Below, one piece after another: positions 40,367-51,024 of a stretch of 64,000 nt of DNA (positions within the stretch are counted from its first letter, which is position 1; every line of letters starts with the position of its first letter). Made by a program: the position numbers and the translations under genes. The DNA is taken from NCBI GenBank assembly GCA_963718605.1, contig OY970363.1, positions 1,612,001-1,676,000 of the forward strand, in the 5' to 3' direction. Under the pieces are notes generated by a model. The model did not search any database. It was not told the origin of the DNA and saw only the letters and a program-made list of their open reading frames with translations. Source of the stretch: JACCXE01 sp963718605. GTDB taxonomy: Bacteria; Actinomycetota; Acidimicrobiia; Acidimicrobiales; JACCXE01.

Positions 40367-43300
40367 CTAACTGAGGACGTTTACGTCGCGCAGCGTGCCC
40401 GGGTTCTGATTGTTGCCGGCCCGGTCGACTGCGATTGCGGTCGCCTTGTAGCTGCCGACAATGGTCGGTGCTTTCACCGTCCAGCGGCAGTTGGTCCGCG
40501 GTTCTGCGCAGGTGACGGTCGCCGCGGTAGTGGTGGTGCCACCGGTGAGGTTGTTCTTGAACTTGACCGAGAGGCTCGCGACGCCACTGAGATCATCGGT
40601 GGCCGATCCGTTGATCGCGCCGCCCGGCAGTACGACGATCAATCCCGAGTTGTCGAAGGTGGACGACGGTGTGGTGTTGTCGATACGCACCGTCACGGTG
40701 ATCGACTTGGTGTTCCCGGCCTTGTCGGTAACCGTGCCGGTCACCGGCGTTGCACCGGTCTGGCTGACGATCACGTCGGCGGGGCAGGCCACAACGCCGG
40801 ACCGGTCGTCGGCGCAGGTGAAGTGCACCGTCACCGGACCCTTGCGCCACGACGAGTCGTTCGGCGTCGCGGTGATGGTGGGGGCGGTGCGGTCGATGTT
40901 CAGCCTGGTGACGTTCGTACTGGCCGAGTTGCCGGCGTTGTCGACGGCGGACCCGGTGACGGTCTGGTTCGTGCCTTCGGAGCCCAGCGCTACCGGGTTC
41001 TGGCACGACGCGATGCCGGACAGCGCGTCGGCACAGGCGAAGGAAACCGTGACCGGTGCGTTATACCAACCGTTGCTGTTGGGGGCCCGGTCGACGGCGC
41101 CCGTGATCGTCGGCAGCGCCGAGTCGATGTTGATGCCGCCGACCGTCACCGTCGTCGAGTTGCCAGCTCGATCAACGACGGTGGCGGTGGCGGACTGGTT
41201 GGCGCCGTTGCTGCCCAGCGTCTGGGTAGCCGGGCAGGCAACGACGCCAGACCCTGAACCGTCCGCACAGGCGAACGAAACCGTGACAGGACCGCGATAC
41301 CAACCGCTCGCGTTCGGCGTGCGGTCGGCCGCGCCCGTAAGAACTGGCGCGGTGGTGTCGATGTTGATGCCGCTCACTGTGAACGACGTCGAGTTGCCGG
41401 CCGCGTCGATGGCAGTGCCGCTGACGCTCTGGTTCGAACCGTCGCTGCTCAAGGTCTGATCCGCCGGACAGGTCGCCACGCCCGAACGATCGTCGCTACA
41501 GACGAAGTGCACCGTGACCGGCGTGTTGTACCAACCGGCCGAATTGGCCGAAGTCGTGGCGGTGCCGCCGATCGTCGGCGGCGTGGTGTCGATGTTGATG
41601 TTGCCGACCGTGGCCGTCGCACTGTTGCCGACGTTGTCCGTGGCCCGCCCCGTGACGGACTGCGCGCTGCCGTCGGTGGTCACGGTGCGGTCGGGCTCAC
41701 AAGTCGCGACACCAGACTCGGCGTCCGCACACGTGAAGTGCACGGTGACCGGGCCGCGGTACCAGCCGGCACCGTTCGGCGCGCGGTCGGTCGCTCCCGA
41801 GATCGTCGGAGTCGCCGTGTCGATCGGCACCGTAACGTCGCCACTCGCACCGCCCGGGCTCGAGAGGAAGTGCAGCGTGTGCACACCCGAGCCGTGAACC
41901 GGAATGGACTGACCCGACGACCACGTGCTGGCGGGGCCGCCGTTGTCGCTCACGGCGAACGTCTCGCCGGTGGGGCCGGTCAGCGTGACGTTCGAGCCGT
42001 CCTGGTACCACCCGTTGGCGCCGCTACCCGCGATCGCCGCCTCCACGTCAGGCGTGCCGGCCGCCTTGTTGGCGTAGTCGAAGAAGTCGCCCTTGTTGGT
42101 GGTCAACGCCACGTTGCCCGCCAGGTCAACGGCCTGCGCGATGAACTGCACCGACGCGCCGGAGACCGGGAAGCCGCCGACCCAGGCACCGTCAGAACCG
42201 AGCGCGAGATGACGGAAGGTCCAGTCGGGGGACGAGCCGTCCGTGAACAACACCGTGACGTCGCGCACCGTGCCGCCGTTCGGGTCGTTCACCGACACCC
42301 GGAAGCTGGCCGTCGAGCCGTTCTTCTGCACGGAGGTGTTCGTGAAGGCGGGCGGCGTGCGGTCGGTGTTGCCCGCGGGAGCGAAGAACACGCGTGCGTC
42401 CATGCGGGTGAAGCGGCTCTCGACGCCGGTGACGGGGTTGGTGCCCGCGGTGGAGTCGAAGTGCGCGGGGATCAGTACGAGCTGATCGCGGGCGCCGCCC
42501 GAGGTCTGGCTGCGGGTTACGGCTTGTTGCGAAGTCGGGAAGTGGATGTCGCCGAAGTTGACCTCGTGCTCGTTCGCGGCCTCGCCGATCACCACACGGG
42601 CCAGCGCCGGATCGAAGCCCTGCTGGGCTACCGACGACAAGCGGGTGAGGAAGGCGCCGCGGGCTTCAAGGCCGGGCTGGGTGACATCAAACGTGAGCTT
42701 CGGTTGGATCGGGTTGTTCGGGGCGACGGCGAGTTGGCGGGCGGGGGCGAGCTGCCAATACTGGCCTTCGCCGTTGTCCTTCAATTCCCACGCCGGCGAG
42801 CTAACCGGTTGCGATGTCGCCACGTCCACCGACGTAAGACCGGTGGTTGCGTCGGTCACGGTCGGTCGCGGCGGAGCCGGCACGGGCCCGTCGGTCGCGC
42901 CGGGCAGGTGGAACATGGGCAGACCGAAGTACGTGGCCTCGGCCATCACCTTGTAGTCGTAGACATTGGGCACGCCGCCGCCGATGTAGTCGCGCTTGGC
43001 TTGCGCCAGCGCGGTGCCGAGCGGCATGTGGGCAAGGTTCTTGGCGAAATCGGCGGTGATGCGGCCCGAGAACGCGACCGTGTCGCGCAGGCCGATTCCG
43101 AAGCCGGTGTTGCCGACAAACGCGGCGACCCCGCGACCGAGCATTGTCTCGGGCCAGTCGGCGGTGTCGCCGCCCGGCGCCAGGAAGTTGCTGATCGAGA
43201 AGCCCGAGTGGCAACCCATCTGGAACAGGATTCGGCGCGCGATGTTGGCCGGGGTCGAGCCACCGAACGCCCCGGTCGTGAACACGCCATCGCTCGCGTT

Positions 43301-46300
43301 CGCGGGCAGCAGAGCGTTCGGTGAATAGTGCGCGTTGGCCGAAATGATGTCGGGCACGCTCGACGCATTCGGGAACGCGTTCGTGAGGTCGGTGCGCGTC
43401 CAGGTCTCGCTGATCAGTGATTGCACCTGGCCGGGCGTGACATCGGTGTTGAGGGTGGTCTTGATCTCATTCGCCAGCGCGGTCATGAAGTCGTAGCCGG
43501 TGACGAGGCTCTTCTGCGGGCGCAGCACGCCGGGCCCGTCGCCCGACTGCAGCGGGGTGAGGAACTGGTCGATCACCGACGCCATGTCCTCGGGCGACTC
43601 CACGAGGCGGCCGAGCGCGACGTCGGGTGTGTAGAGGAAGGTGCCCAGGAACGGGACAGGGTGGAACGAGCCGTAGGCGTCGTCGCTCAGGATCATTCCG
43701 GCGGCCGCCGCGCCGAGCAGCGCGTTGTTGCCGCCGGTGGCTGAGCCGAGGTCGAGCAGTTCTTGCGCGAAGGACCGCTCGTTCGCGGTGGCGGTCAGGT
43801 CGGGGACCCGGCTCATCGGCAGCACCTCGTCGCTGCCGACCAACACGATGTGTTGCAGACCGTCGCGGGCCGCGCCCAACGTCGCGTCGACGCGCGCGTT
43901 GATGGCGCGCACCACGTCGTTGGAGCGTTCGGTGTCGGAGGGACGGGCGTCGAGGGCGTCCATCGCCGCGTTCACGTCGGCGAACCCGTCGACGAACAGC
44001 GTGCGGGCGCCGATGCCGGCGTTCTCAAGACGCGTCAGCGCGTCGAGCGCGGTGTTGGCCCGGGCATCGCCGAAGGCCCGACGGAGGCGCTGCCGGTCCG
44101 CGATCACGAGGGTCTTGGTGCCCGTCCATGACGATGGGTTGGCGGGCGTGTCACGCGTGGCTTGCGCGTCGAACGGCAGCACGCGGGCGCTGCCAACCGG
44201 CAGGTTGGTCAGTGGTGACGTGAGCACAACCCGCAGGCCGTAGGCGGCGACGCCAACCGATCCGTTGTAGCCCGACACCTGCACCGTGTAGTTGGAACCG
44301 GCCGGCGCGTCCCAGGCGACGGCCTGGACCGAGTCCGACGCGAGGCCCCGGTTGGCGGACACGCCCGCGAGGGGTAGGTCGGCCAGCGTGATGTCGTTCA
44401 GCGCGGCGGGGTCGAGCGGTTCGCCCTGGCTGCCCAGCGTGAGCTGGCGGTCTGATGCCGCGTCAATAGTGGGCACCGCCGCCGCGGTGCGCAGCGGGAT
44501 ATGCGGGCGGGCCGACGCCGGGTGGTACACGACGAGGTCGCTGTCATTGTCGCCCTGGGTCAGGTAGGCGTGGATACCCCAACCGCCGGGCGCGGTGAAC
44601 GTGAAGTTGTCGACATCGCCCGGGTGGTTGATGTGGCCGAAGTAAATGGCGCCGGGCGTGATGGGTGTGGCGGTGGCGATGGTGTCGCCCGACTCGAAGT
44701 TCTCGGTGACGGCAAGCGGCGCGGACGTGGCCGCGCTCAAGTTGAACGTGCCGGAGGTGACGTTGGCCGTCGCGTTCAACGCGCCGACGTCGAGACCCGG
44801 GCGCGCCGCGAACAGAATCGTCAGCGTCTTGCCGATCGGGAACGACGCGTTCGGTGAAGTTCCACACCACCGACTCATTGGTGTCGGTCGGTGAAGGCGC
44901 ACCGCCGAACGGTGCGCCGTCGAGCTTCACTTGGGAAGTGCCGGGCACGTAGCGGAACTGCGACGGCAGCGTCACCGTGACCTTCGGGTTGGTCAGGGGG
45001 TTCGGCGTGGTGAACGTGACGGTGTAGTGCACGTCAACGGGGTTGGCGCCGCCGTAGCCGAGCACGCCGAGCTGATCGGGCGGCAGGTCGAGCGGGTTCT
45101 CGCTCGCGTCGCCGGTGGTCAGGCCCGCGATCGCCTCGACGAGGCTGATGGTGGACGCGGCGGAGCCGAGCATCCCGATGGTGGCGTCGGCGACCAACGC
45201 GTTGTTCTGCTTGGCCGTGTACAGCGTCGCGGTGGAACCGGCGGCGCAGCTGACCTTCGTGCAGTCCACAACGTTTTGCGCGTTGCGGGCCAGGATGCCG
45301 CCGAGGCTCGAAACGTTCAGATCGATCGACGACAACACGATCGCGGGCAGCACGGCGCGGGCGGCGGGGAACGTGACGTCGCCCAAACTGGCGCTCTTGA
45401 GTCCCGGCAACCCGTCGAGGGAAACGCCGCTGATCTCGAGGCTGAGCAAGCTGGCCGACTTGCCCTTGTCGGCGCTGCCGGGCACGCCGAGCGCGGCACC
45501 GCAGTCGCCGAACCCGAGACGCTCGAGGTCGGTGCACCAATCGACGCCGGCGATCGCCTTCAGGCGCGTGTCGCCCATGTAGAGGCTCAGGCTGCTCAAG
45601 CGACCGAGCGGGCCTTGCGTGAGGTCCAGTTGGCTGAGGCTCGGCATCTTGTCCTGCGCGATGTGGGCGGCAAGCACGTCCCCGAAGGTCAACGTGGCGA
45701 GCGGCCGCGTCTCGAGGCCTGTGCCGGCCAACCGCGTCGGCCAGTCGGCGCCTTCGATCACGGGCAGCGAGGACAGCGGCACCTGTGACAGCCCGTTCTT
45801 CACGAGGGTGTTGCCGCCCAGGTCGTTCGCATTGCCAAGGCTGTCGAAGCCCGTCGGTGACGCGAGCAGGGGGAGTTTCAGCAGCGGCGACGCGAGGAGC
45901 GGCAGTTTGAGCAGTGGTGAGGCGAGCAGCGGGAGTTTCAGCAGCGGTGAGGCGAGTAGCGGAAGCTTCAGCAGCGGTGAGGCGAGCAGCGGCAGCTTGA
46001 GTAGTGGCGCGGCCTGCGCGGCGGGCGAGTTCGGCTGCAGGGGGATGTCCGACGTCGGCACGCTCGTGGGGCCGGCGGGCACGCTGCTGCGGTCCGCGGT
46101 GATGTTCAATGAGGCCGGGCCGAGCACGCGCACGATGGCGGTGTCGCCAGTCGGGGTCACGGTGACGTTGCCGGTCGCGGTGCCGCCCGCGTTGTTGAAG
46201 TAGTCGCCCGGCGTCGTGGAACTCGTGGCCCGGAAGTGCAGCGACGTTGACGCGCCCGCGTTCACGGGGAACTGGCCGGTCCATTGCAAATGGCGACCGC

Positions 46301-47354
46301 TGTTGGTGACGACGGGGTCCGCGTTGGTGGCGCCGGTGGTGGAACCCGGCTGGTAGGTGAAGCCGGCGGGCAGGTCGTCGGTGAACGAGGTGATCGTCGT
46401 GCCCACGCTGTTCGGGTTGGCGATGCTGATCGTGTAGCCAGCCGGTGCGCCCGGGCTCACCGACGCGGTGTCGGCCGTGCTCGTAGTGGTGAGGGGGTTC
46501 AGCGCGACGGGCGAGAACGTGATGAGGTGGGACCGGGTGGTGCTGGCGAGGGCGCCGACCGTGAGGCTCCAGCTCAGGCCGGCGCCATTGTCCTGATAGG
46601 TCGAGCACTGACACGTGTTCGCCAGCGGGTTGCGCGAGAGCACCGCGGCCCACACGGCACTGAATGAGCTTTCGAGGTACCGGCTGCCGGTAGAGATCGG
46701 GAGCCACTGCTCGAGGCGGCTGTTCGGGGTGTGGCCGCCGCCGGCGGTGGGGCTCGCGCCGACGCACGACACGGCGCCGGTGGCGGCGTCGACCTGTCCG
46801 AAGCCCTTGTCGTCGTTGTTCACGTAGCAGTCGCCGGCGCGGTACAGCACGACGTTGGTGGAGGACAGGCCTTTGTTCTCGACCGCGATGTCGGTCCGGT
46901 AGGACTGCTGCCCGATCACGTACGTATCGGTCTGGGTGACCCGAATCTTGGTGGTGCCGGCGTCGACCACGGTCGTGATCTTGAACGGGTTGGCGGCGCT
47001 ACCCGCGCCCGACACGACGGACTGGCTGACGGGCGTGAACTTCTTGTAGCCGGAGGTGCCCGGGTCCTTCGGGCCCGCGGGGATCGCGGCGGGCCCGTAC
47101 GTGGTGCTGCCGACCGATACGAACGTGCCGCAGGCGGTGTCGTCGTAGAACTCGCCGTGGGTGTCGCCCGCGTAGTTGACCGCGCAGGTCAGGTCGGGCG
47201 AGGTGGTGATTTTCGTGAGCGGCCCGCTCGAAGTGATTACCCCGGCGGTTGCCGCTTGGGCCGGGCGCGGCCCGAAGGCGAGCATGCCCGCGACGAGCGC
47301 CACCGCCACGACGACGCCCGCGATCTTTGCTTTGGCCCCAGTGCCCTTGAACAT
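40367..47354 (-). CDS. Giant secreted protein: DUF11 domain, gingipain-like C25 region, Ig-like repeats (frameshifted near 44853)
   Basis: About 2,330 residues once one extra base near 44853 is removed (NFT|NASFPIGKTLTILF joins the frames). Order: signal peptide (1-35, ending PRPAQAATA); a beta-rich domain with a DUF11-like module (about 290-420, NPNSVGTTITSFTDDLPAGF); five LLKLPLLASP repeats (about 448-498); a PPC-like domain (about 886, GDVDNFTFTAPGGWGIH); a caspase-fold C25 region with IVLVGSDEVLPM, candidate catalytic histidine in SANAHYS (about 1341) and cysteine in QMGCHSGF (about 1381); and about five 60-residue Ig-like repeats (WYRGPVTVHFTCADAESGV type), each with a cysteine pair. No sortase or type IX signal is seen. 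It probably acts at the cell surface; target unknown. Divergent from nothing; isolated transcription unit. Confidence 0.85.
45862..46011 (-). repeat. Five 30-bp tandem repeats encoding LLKLPLLASP
   Basis: Five near-identical 30-base units in the giant gene, each coding for the decapeptide LLKLPLLASP. Units differ mostly at third positions, so the peptide is kept while DNA drifts. The result is a leucine/proline amphipathic spacer of 50 residues after the DUF11-like domain. Copy number could vary between strains. Confidence 0.9.
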
Positions 47355-47443
47355 CCAAAAATCCCCCGGTCGTACGAACGCGTTTATTCGACCAGATCGC
47401 GTCGGCCGCGCCTGTGACTTAGGTCACGCGGGGTAAGGAACAG

Positions 47444-48085
47444 CTAGCCGGCGTGACCGGCGATCAGCGTAAAATTCACGACGAAAAGCAAGGCGCCGGC
47501 AGTAACGCCCATGGCGTGCCAGAACTCGTGGTAACCGAACCAGTCGGCGTGAAGCCGGGGGCGGCTACGCCCAAACAAAACGGCCCCGACCAGGTACAAC
47601 GCTCCGGCGGCGCTGACCATGGCGAGCTGGGCCGGGCGCCGGGCCAGAGCCGGAAAGGCGGCTACGCCGCCCAAACCCAGGATTATGTAAAGCGCCACCC
47701 CGAAGCGCGGCAAGCGCGGCCGCCGCGGCACCCACAGGGCCACTCCGAAGACCGCACCCAGCCAGATGGCGCTCACGACGATCCATCGCCACCAGCCCGC
47801 CATCGCCAACATGCCAACCGGCGTGAACGTGCCCGCGATCATCACGTAGATCGCCGAGTGGTCCATGCGCTGCATGAACGCTCGAGCCCGCGCCGTGCGG
47901 GCGACCGTGTGGTAGCTGGCGCTGGTCACGTAACAAACAATGGCGGCCGCGCCGTACACCCAGGCCGCCACGGTGGCCTCCGTGCTGTGCGCCACGCTGA
48001 CGAGCCACACCAAGGCGGCCACTGAAAGTACGGCGGCGATCGCGTGGAGGTGTCCGCGCAGTATTGGTCGATCCCGGTTGGGCAT
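47444..48085 (-). CDS. Hemolysin III/YqfA-family membrane protein (PAQR-like)
   Basis: A 213-residue, seven-helix membrane protein. Family marks: YVTSASYHTV in the second helix region, FMQRMDHSAIYVMIAGTFTPV, and GYHEFWHAMGVTAGALLFVV at the C-terminus, holding the conserved Ser, Asp and His residues that bind zinc in relatives. ATG 48085 has GGAGAAAG seven bases upstream. Role in actinobacteria unknown; a lipid hydrolase or membrane homeostasis role is proposed for the family. Confidence 0.9.
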   Translation of the reverse strand: MPNRDRPILRGHLHAIAAVLSVAALVWLVSVAHSTEATVAAWVYGAAAIVCYVTSASYHTVARTARARAFMQRMDHSAIYVMIAGTFTPVGMLAMAGWWRWIVVSAIWLGAVFGVALWVPRRPRLPRFGVALYIILGLGGVAAFPALARRPAQLAMVSAAGALYLVGAVLFGRSRPRLHADWFGYHEFWHAMGVTAGALLFVVNFTLIAGHAG

Positions 48086-48300
48086 CGCTTTCTCCTGAAT
48101 TCGTGCGGCTAGTTGCGTGCTGCCGAGGTCAGGAGCAGACAAGCGACGTGAAGACTGACGGTACACCGAGTGTGGCGATCGACGTCTTCAGCGCGCCCGG
48201 TTCGGATCGTTTTGAGACATCCGTGCAGTAGCGTGCACAGGTCGGAGTCTCTCCTTGAACCAAACAGGGTAATTGGCGCCGTCCCCAAGAAGGGGCACAC
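48086..48300. other. Intergenic region, 215 bases
   Basis: Divergent upstream region of the hemolysin III and GAF-ANTAR genes. It contains GGGTAA at 48268-48273 but no matching -35 at the right distance. No RNA gene or repeat is apparent. Confidence 0.5.
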
Positions 48301-49005
48301 ATGGCCAATTCCCCGGACGGTTATCTCCGCAGCCTGCACGAGTTGTCGCAGCTCATGGTTGAGGAAGAGCCGCTGGACCACACACTCGAGCGCGTCGCCC
48401 GTCTGGCCTGCATGTCGCTCGACGGTTGCGAGCTCGCCAGCGTGACGCTGGCCGACGACACGGTCCGCACCGCCGCGTTTACGGATAGGGCGGCGCTTGA
48501 AATCGACGAGGCGCAGTACGACGCCGACGACGGTCCCTGTCTGCACGCCTCACGTACCAAGACGTCGGTCGACGTGCAGTCGGTCGCCGATGACGATCGA
48601 TGGCCTGCGTTCGCGGCCAGCGCGCAGGAGCGCGGCGTGTTGAGTTCACTGTCTGTGCCGCTCGTGGTAGCCGGTGAGGGGCGTGGCGCGTTCAACCTTT
48701 ACTCCCGCAAGCCCGCGGCCTTTGACGCGGACGACCACGAACTCAGCCAGCTGTTTGCGGAACAGGGAGCCGTGGCCATCTCCAACGCCGCGGTCTATTG
48801 GCGTACGTACGAACTCACCCAGAACCTGCAGCTAGCGCTGGAGAACCGCGACGTCATCGGCCAAGCCAAAGGGATTTTGATGGCGCGGCGCGGTCTCACC
48901 GCTGACGCCGCTTTCGACGAGCTTCGCCGGGCATCGCAGCGACGCAACGTAAAGCTGCGCGAGATAGCGGACAGCGTCGCGTTTACCGGCGACCTTGACA
49001 GCTAA
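48301..49005 (+). CDS. GAF-ANTAR RNA-binding regulator
   Basis: A 234-residue two-domain protein. A GAF sensor (residues 15-165, LACMSLDGCELASVTLADDT to GAVAISNAAVY) is followed by an ANTAR domain (about 172-232, ALENRDVIGQAKGILMARRG and FDELRRASQRRNVKLREIA). ANTAR domains bind tandem-hairpin RNAs and act as antiterminators, mostly in actinobacteria under GAF control. ATG 48301. Its 3' end overlaps the convergent peptidase gene by 23 bases. Confidence 0.92.
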   Translation: MANSPDGYLRSLHELSQLMVEEEPLDHTLERVARLACMSLDGCELASVTLADDTVRTAAFTDRAALEIDEAQYDADDGPCLHASRTKTSVDVQSVADDDRWPAFAASAQERGVLSSLSVPLVVAGEGRGAFNLYSRKPAAFDADDHELSQLFAEQGAVAISNAAVYWRTYELTQNLQLALENRDVIGQAKGILMARRGLTADAAFDELRRASQRRNVKLREIADSVAFTGDLDS

Positions 49006-49840
49006 GGGCCGATTCAGTCCATCGGGTCAGCTGCGCGTGGAGCCGGCCATCGGTGGTGGCATAGCCAGCGGGCATGACGGCGGTGGTGTGATCAATGGCA
49101 AACCCGCCGTCGGCGCTGATGGCGATGCATCCGCCGGTCCCATCCAGTGCCGCGACCTCGGCGAGGCCGCGCGAGCAGGCGTCACGCAGCGGCACGCCCT
49201 GCTCGTAGTACCGCGCGACGCTGTGCGCGAAGACGGCGCGGATGAACTGTTCGCCATCACCCGTGGCGGAAACCGCGCACCGCTCGTCGGCATAGGTGCC
49301 GGCACCGATTAGCGGCGAGTCGCCCACGCGGCCACGGCGTTGCCCGTCTCTGCCTCCAGTCGAAGTGGCCGCCGCGCATACGCCGTTGTCATCCACCGCG
49401 ACCGCGCCGACCGTGCCGCACCTCGAGGCGCCAGCCGACACGAACCAGCCGTCGGGTGCGACGTCGAGTCCGCTTGCAACGGCGAACTCGTCAGCACCGA
49501 TTCCGCTAAGCAGCACCGCGTCGCCCGCGTCGAGCACGGCCTTGGCGGCCAAGATGGGATGTTGCGTAAGGCTGATCGAAGCCACGGCGCCCGCCGCGCG
49601 GTCCGCGCCACGCATCGCCGCCGCGTCGAGTTCGACGAGCCCGTCGCGAGTGTGAACCGCACCCCGGCCCGCGTTGAACAGGCCCGTCGCTTCCATCGCG
49701 GCCACGCCCGCGCACGCCGCCTCAAGCGCGGTGCCGCCCGCGCGCAGCACCGCGACGCCGGTGCGCAGCGCGTCGAGCACACCTTCGCGTTGCGCTTCGC
49801 CGCCGCCACCCGCGCCGCCGTGGATCACGATGGTTCCCAT
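48983..49840 (-). CDS. Isoaspartyl peptidase/L-asparaginase (Ntn hydrolase, IaaA type)
   Basis: A 285-residue plant-type asparaginase precursor that self-cleaves before a threonine. GTIVIHGGAGGG opens the fold, GLFNAGRGAVHTRDGLVELDAA is the N-terminal subunit, and the nucleophile threonine is in CGTVGAVAVDDNG, followed by STGGRDGQRRGRVGDSPLIGAGTYAD. Such enzymes hydrolyse beta-aspartyl dipeptides, including the beta-Asp-Arg released from cyanophycin by cyanophycinase. The cyanophycin genes lie 1.2 kb away, so this is a plausible final step. It follows the haem-oxygenase-like gene 49845-50606 by four bases in the same direction. Confidence 0.88.
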   Translation of the reverse strand: MGTIVIHGGAGGGGEAQREGVLDALRTGVAVLRAGGTALEAACAGVAAMEATGLFNAGRGAVHTRDGLVELDAAAMRGADRAAGAVASISLTQHPILAAKAVLDAGDAVLLSGIGADEFAVASGLDVAPDGWFVSAGASRCGTVGAVAVDDNGVCAAATSTGGRDGQRRGRVGDSPLIGAGTYADERCAVSATGDGEQFIRAVFAHSVARYYEQGVPLRDACSRGLAEVAALDGTGGCIAISADGGFAIDHTTAVMPAGYATTDGRLHAQLTRWTESALSCQGRR

Positions 49841-49844
49841 GCGG

Positions 49845-50606
49845 CTACGCCGACACGAATTCGCGGGTGGCCAGCAGCGTGTGGAGGTCGCGGTAGAGCC
49901 GGGCGTCCGCTTCCGCGCGCCAGCGCGCGCCGCGCAGCACGCGCTCGCGGCAGTCCGGGTGTTCGTAGCGGAGTGGACGCATGGCGTCGTGGAGCCATTC
50001 GTCCAAGTGATGACGGGCCGACTCGGCCCTTTCCGCGAAGGGCGCGTAGGTCTCGCTCCGTGCTCCGAGGCGTCGGAACCCCGCCACTATGCGCCCGCAT
50101 CGCGGACCGTCTTGCAGCTCGTGTAGCGCTCGGGCACCGAGTTCCTCGGGTCGCAAACTCGGGTTCGCCAGCAGTCCATCCAGCGCCCAGCGATACAACG
50201 CGGAGATGGGCAGGCCACTGTCTCTCGTTACGCACGCGTCGAGAACGACCTGCTGATCGCATGAGTCGATGGCGATGAAGGTGGTCAGTTGGGCCCAGTC
50301 GGCCGACGTAGCAAGCCAGTCGTGGATAGACGCGTTGGCTTTGCGGGCAAGGCCGTGAATCGCGTCAGCGACGTCGAGCGGCGCGAGGTGGTCATGCACT
50401 CCCTGGCTGTCGAAGCAGGAGATGAGCATCTCCTCCAAACGCCATTTGAATCGAGCAATTCTCGGATGATCTCGGAAGCGGGGCGACGCGTAGATCGTCA
50501 AGAGCGACCGCAACTCGTCCCGCTCGTCCATCGGTTGGTCAACGGGCAGCGCCTCGAAATCACCGGTATCGAGGGCGTAGAGCAGGCGGCCGTGGGTCGC
50601 ACTCAT
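49845..50606 (-). CDS. Haem-oxygenase-like (HDO) paralogue, degenerate
   Basis: A 253-residue helical protein, clearly a paralogue of 55372-56316: HPRIARFKWRLEEMLISCF, SIHDWLATSADWAQLTTFIAID, LPISALYRWALDGLLANPSL, ELQDGPRCGRIVAGFRRLGA. It lacks the 40-residue stretch that in the paralogue contains NYWDEMGRGD and VHTALHD, and the later EHASTDPRH is changed to ERAESARHH. These are where metal ligands sit in the iron-containing redox enzyme (Haem_oxygenase_2) family, so this copy probably has no metal centre. ATG 50606 with CAGGA upstream. It lies in an apparent operon with the asparaginase-type peptidase. Confidence 0.75.
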   Translation of the reverse strand: MSATHGRLLYALDTGDFEALPVDQPMDERDELRSLLTIYASPRFRDHPRIARFKWRLEEMLISCFDSQGVHDHLAPLDVADAIHGLARKANASIHDWLATSADWAQLTTFIAIDSCDQQVVLDACVTRDSGLPISALYRWALDGLLANPSLRPEELGARALHELQDGPRCGRIVAGFRRLGARSETYAPFAERAESARHHLDEWLHDAMRPLRYEHPDCRERVLRGARWRAEADARLYRDLHTLLATREFVSA

Positions 50607-50760
50607 TGCGAGCGTTCCTGAGTCTGTGCAAAAGGTTGGCCCAACTGCTTGAGCTGATTTGATGCGTACCCACTGAGGAAATGTTCAACCGCGAGTAGGG
50701 CGCCAACGAACGGGTACGGACGCTCTCACGACATCGCAGTGGGACGTAGAACCGGCCAGC

Positions 50761-51024
50761 ATGAGCGCTTACGACCATCTCGATCGCGCCCGGCGCGACC
50801 TCGGCTTATCGGTCGAATCACTCTGGCTTGCCTACGTCGGCCTCGGTGGTACCGCGAGCCTGATCGAAACGGGTCGCTACTTCGCGGGGGAAGCGCCCGC
50901 GGTCACGGCTCGGCAGTACGACTACATGGCGCAGGCGCTGAATGATCGTTATATCGACATCGGCGGCAACCATCCGGTGCCCTACTCGGAGGCGCTACGA
51001 GGACGCGAGTTCACTCCTGAGTAG
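50761..51024 (+). CDS. Small hypothetical protein (87 aa)
   Basis: No family recognised. SAYDHLDRARRDLGLSVESLWLAYVGLGG and ARQYDYMAQALNDRYIDIGG suggest a compact helical protein without membrane segments. The length, codon use and a start at a good position support a real gene. A GGGTAC lies at 50712-50717, but without a good -35. It ends directly against the stop of the cyanophycin synthetase gene. Confidence 0.7.
   Translation: MSAYDHLDRARRDLGLSVESLWLAYVGLGGTASLIETGRYFAGEAPAVTARQYDYMAQALNDRYIDIGGNHPVPYSEALRGREFTPE

Noticed and set aside
41507..43324. A 605-codon plus-strand open frame
   Set aside because: It lies fully opposite the giant secreted protein, has an Arg/Gly/His-rich composition with no domain, and results from high GC at third positions.
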